This document shows, piece by piece, positions 62,456-64,000 of a stretch of 64,000 nucleotides of DNA; position 1 is the first letter of the stretch, and each line of letters opens with the position of its first letter. Position numbers and translations under genes: made by a program. The notes beneath the pieces were generated by a model. The model had not been told where the DNA came from. It did no database searches and saw only the letters and a program-made list of their open reading frames with translations. This DNA comes from Cylindrotheca closterium (Eukaryota > Bacillariophyta > Bacillariophyceae > Bacillariales > Bacillariaceae). The DNA is taken from positions 7,695 through 71,694 of the forward strand of contig CAKOGP040002180.1 of NCBI GenBank assembly GCA_933822405.4, in the 5' to 3' direction.

Positions 62456-64000
62456 TCAATACAGGCTTGGGATATTCTTCTCGCAAAGTTCTTTGTGTCT
62501 TGTGCGCTTCAGTCCGTGAGAAAGCTGATCTTCGCCTATCATGAGACTCACCAGTGGCCAAGCACCACCACTGCCACCTTTGTTTGCCCGGAAGCTTACC
62601 ATGGTACTTCGTGCTGTCGTTAGATAAAGTAAGCCTCTCTGAAGAATCAAGTGTTAGTGCGGCACGTAACACATCGATGAACTAGACCACTTTTCCCATA
62701 ACGTACCTCAGCTAGAATGATCAAGATATCCATAGTCCGAGCGAACGAAGGGGGCGGGGAATATTGCGCCTGTCCTGAGGCGCCTGAAATTGCCTCCATT
62801 TTCATCATGATATCCTTGATGTCAAAGTTACCTTCCCTTCCCGTAGCTCTCTTCAATGAAGCGATCGAGATCAACAGTAGAGCCTGATATGGCGATGAAA
62901 ACGACACAGCAACTTTCAATGCCGTTTCCAAGGATTGAAGGCTAGCCTTTTGAACATCTCCAATTCTAACCGTTGGGAATTTGTTGCTTGAATCATATGG
63001 CGAGTCGCTTTCTTCCCACCTTCGAAGTACAAGCTTCGCAGCGTCCCTGCATATTTTGAACACTTTCCTAATGTCTCCACTCAATCCAGCAGTTTTCTTA
63101 CTGGCAAGCAGAATTGCGTCTTTATCAAATATGTCCATGTTCTGATTCAAAGTACGGGTAAGACTAGTGATACGATTTCAGCCACAGCAATTGAACGATA
63201 ACTTACAGGTGATGCTTCTTTCATTTTTGCGTCTAGGATAGCAATGGTCTCCTTCAAATCATAGGACTTAAATAACAACTTGTTCTCAGAGCCGAGTCTT
63301 GACCTCACACTTTGTAGTAGTTGGTCTGCCAGATTCAGAGTGTTCGATATTCCAACAACGACAAGTCGCCTTCCGTGACGCAACTCAGCTGCTCGTTTTG
63401 GCCAATCAAAGAAATCGTATAAAACAGTCTGTTTCTCTGTCATCAGATAGTCAATCTCGTCCAAAAGTAAAACTGTGACTGCGTTGTTGTCTTTCACGCC
63501 GTTCGTAATTGGTGACGTAAAGTATCTCGTCAACCTTGCGGCTGCGGCTTCGTGAGTCCCCACATGCTTCAGCCCAGTGAGTGCCTCCCAAAACTTGCCA
63601 TATGCTTCGAACGGATGTCGCAGTTCCATTCCATTCAGTGAAATCAGATTGAATTTAGGAATTGCACCAGAGGATTGCTCAATACGCAAGCGGGCGAGAG
63701 CAGCACGAACACAGGCAGTCTACATTCCAAGCATCGTGAGTTCAACGACATGAATGTCACAATAATTCCTCCGCATTCCCCTTACCTTGCCAACACCAGG
63801 AGACCCTGCCAGGAAAAGGGATGATTTCGCACCACCAGTGCCGGCGGTTCCTCGAATTGCAGCTCGAAAGAAAGAGAGTAGTTCATGTAGCTCCTTCTCT
63901 CTGCCAACCAGTCCTTCGCCTCGTTCATATGCACCAGTTGACGCATCCAACAACGTGAGTTTACTAATGACTCGATTCATGTTCTCATGCCATGAGTGGA
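62456..64000 (-). CDS. ORC1/CDC6-family replication ATPase, partial
   Basis: The gene runs off the right edge. Exons are 64000-63786, 63719-63207, 63141-62707 and 62638-62456; introns of 66, 65 and 68 bp have GTAAGG, GTAAGT and GTACGT donors. The frame stays open to the window edge, so the ATG at 63980 need not be the start. About 450 residues are visible. VGREKELHELLSFFRAA leads to Walker A AGSPGVGKT, whose Lys and Thr codons are separated by the first intron. FNLISLNGMELRHPFEAYGKFWEAL and Walker B VTVLLLDEIDYLMTEKQTVL, then the sensor GISNTLNL and SRLGSENKLLF follow. A winged helix ends the protein. ORC1 and CDC6 load the MCM helicase at origins; SRLG and FWEAL favour ORC1. It is tail to tail with the MUS81-like gene, 188 bp between stops. 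Confidence 0.85.

Noticed and set aside
1..64000. CRISPR arrays, rRNA or tRNA genes, complete transposons
   Set aside because: No regular spaced repeats, no cloverleaf that I could trace, and no transposase or reverse transcriptase text in any frame.

Overview
The window looks like nuclear DNA of a diatom, most likely a pennate one; I cannot name the species. Several predicted proteins start with a signal peptide that ends in the diatom plastid-import signature (A-F or S-F, often followed by A-P: THAFAP, THSFAP, TEAF, SDAF). Introns are few, short (mostly 65-93 bp) and GT-AG. Genes are dense and lie on both strands without operons. Receptor-like LRR proteins with acidic tails and Pro/Thr-rich secreted proteins fit the same picture.

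Layout. 1-12214: three paralogous type II membrane proteins with an Arg/Ser-rich inner domain and a Pro/Thr-rich outer domain; the first two are near-identical and lie in a tandem duplication with a 4594-bp period. 12357-21248: a small secreted or plastid protein, an unknown gene, a TPR protein, a secreted vWA-vWD protein, and the first member of a small unknown family. 21249-24674: a gene-poor, repeat-like stretch with two decayed copies of that family. 24675-30118: two LRR membrane proteins sharing an intron position. 30495-45343: mostly housekeeping and organellar genes, including a plastid UbiE-type methyltransferase, a beta-trefoil protein, a VKOR, a putatively plastid-targeted XRN exoribonuclease, a CAP-domain protein, an ankyrin protein and a putatively plastid-targeted NFACT-R protein. 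45587-54350: a frameshifted histidine phosphatase, two near-identical nucleotide-sugar epimerase genes 5026 bp apart, a dephospho-CoA kinase with a membrane extension, a frameshifted RPA3-like gene and a decayed TPR copy. 54904-64000: a zinc alcohol dehydrogenase, a CCCH zinc finger plus 2OG-oxygenase-like protein, a very large MUS81-like nuclease loaded with ubiquitin and SUMO modules, and an ORC1/CDC6 ATPase cut by the window edge.

Genes that may work together. The MUS81-like nuclease, ORC1/CDC6 and the RPA3 relic are DNA replication or repair functions, the first two tail to tail. XRN, the NFACT-R protein and the methyltransferase each carry a predicted plastid leader, suggesting plastid RNA decay, ribosome rescue and metabolism. 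The strongest candidates for something undescribed are the putatively plastid-targeted XRN (37092-39437) and the ubiquitin/SUMO-reading MUS81-like nuclease (57900-62267). Splice junctions and comparisons were made by eye; no search was run.
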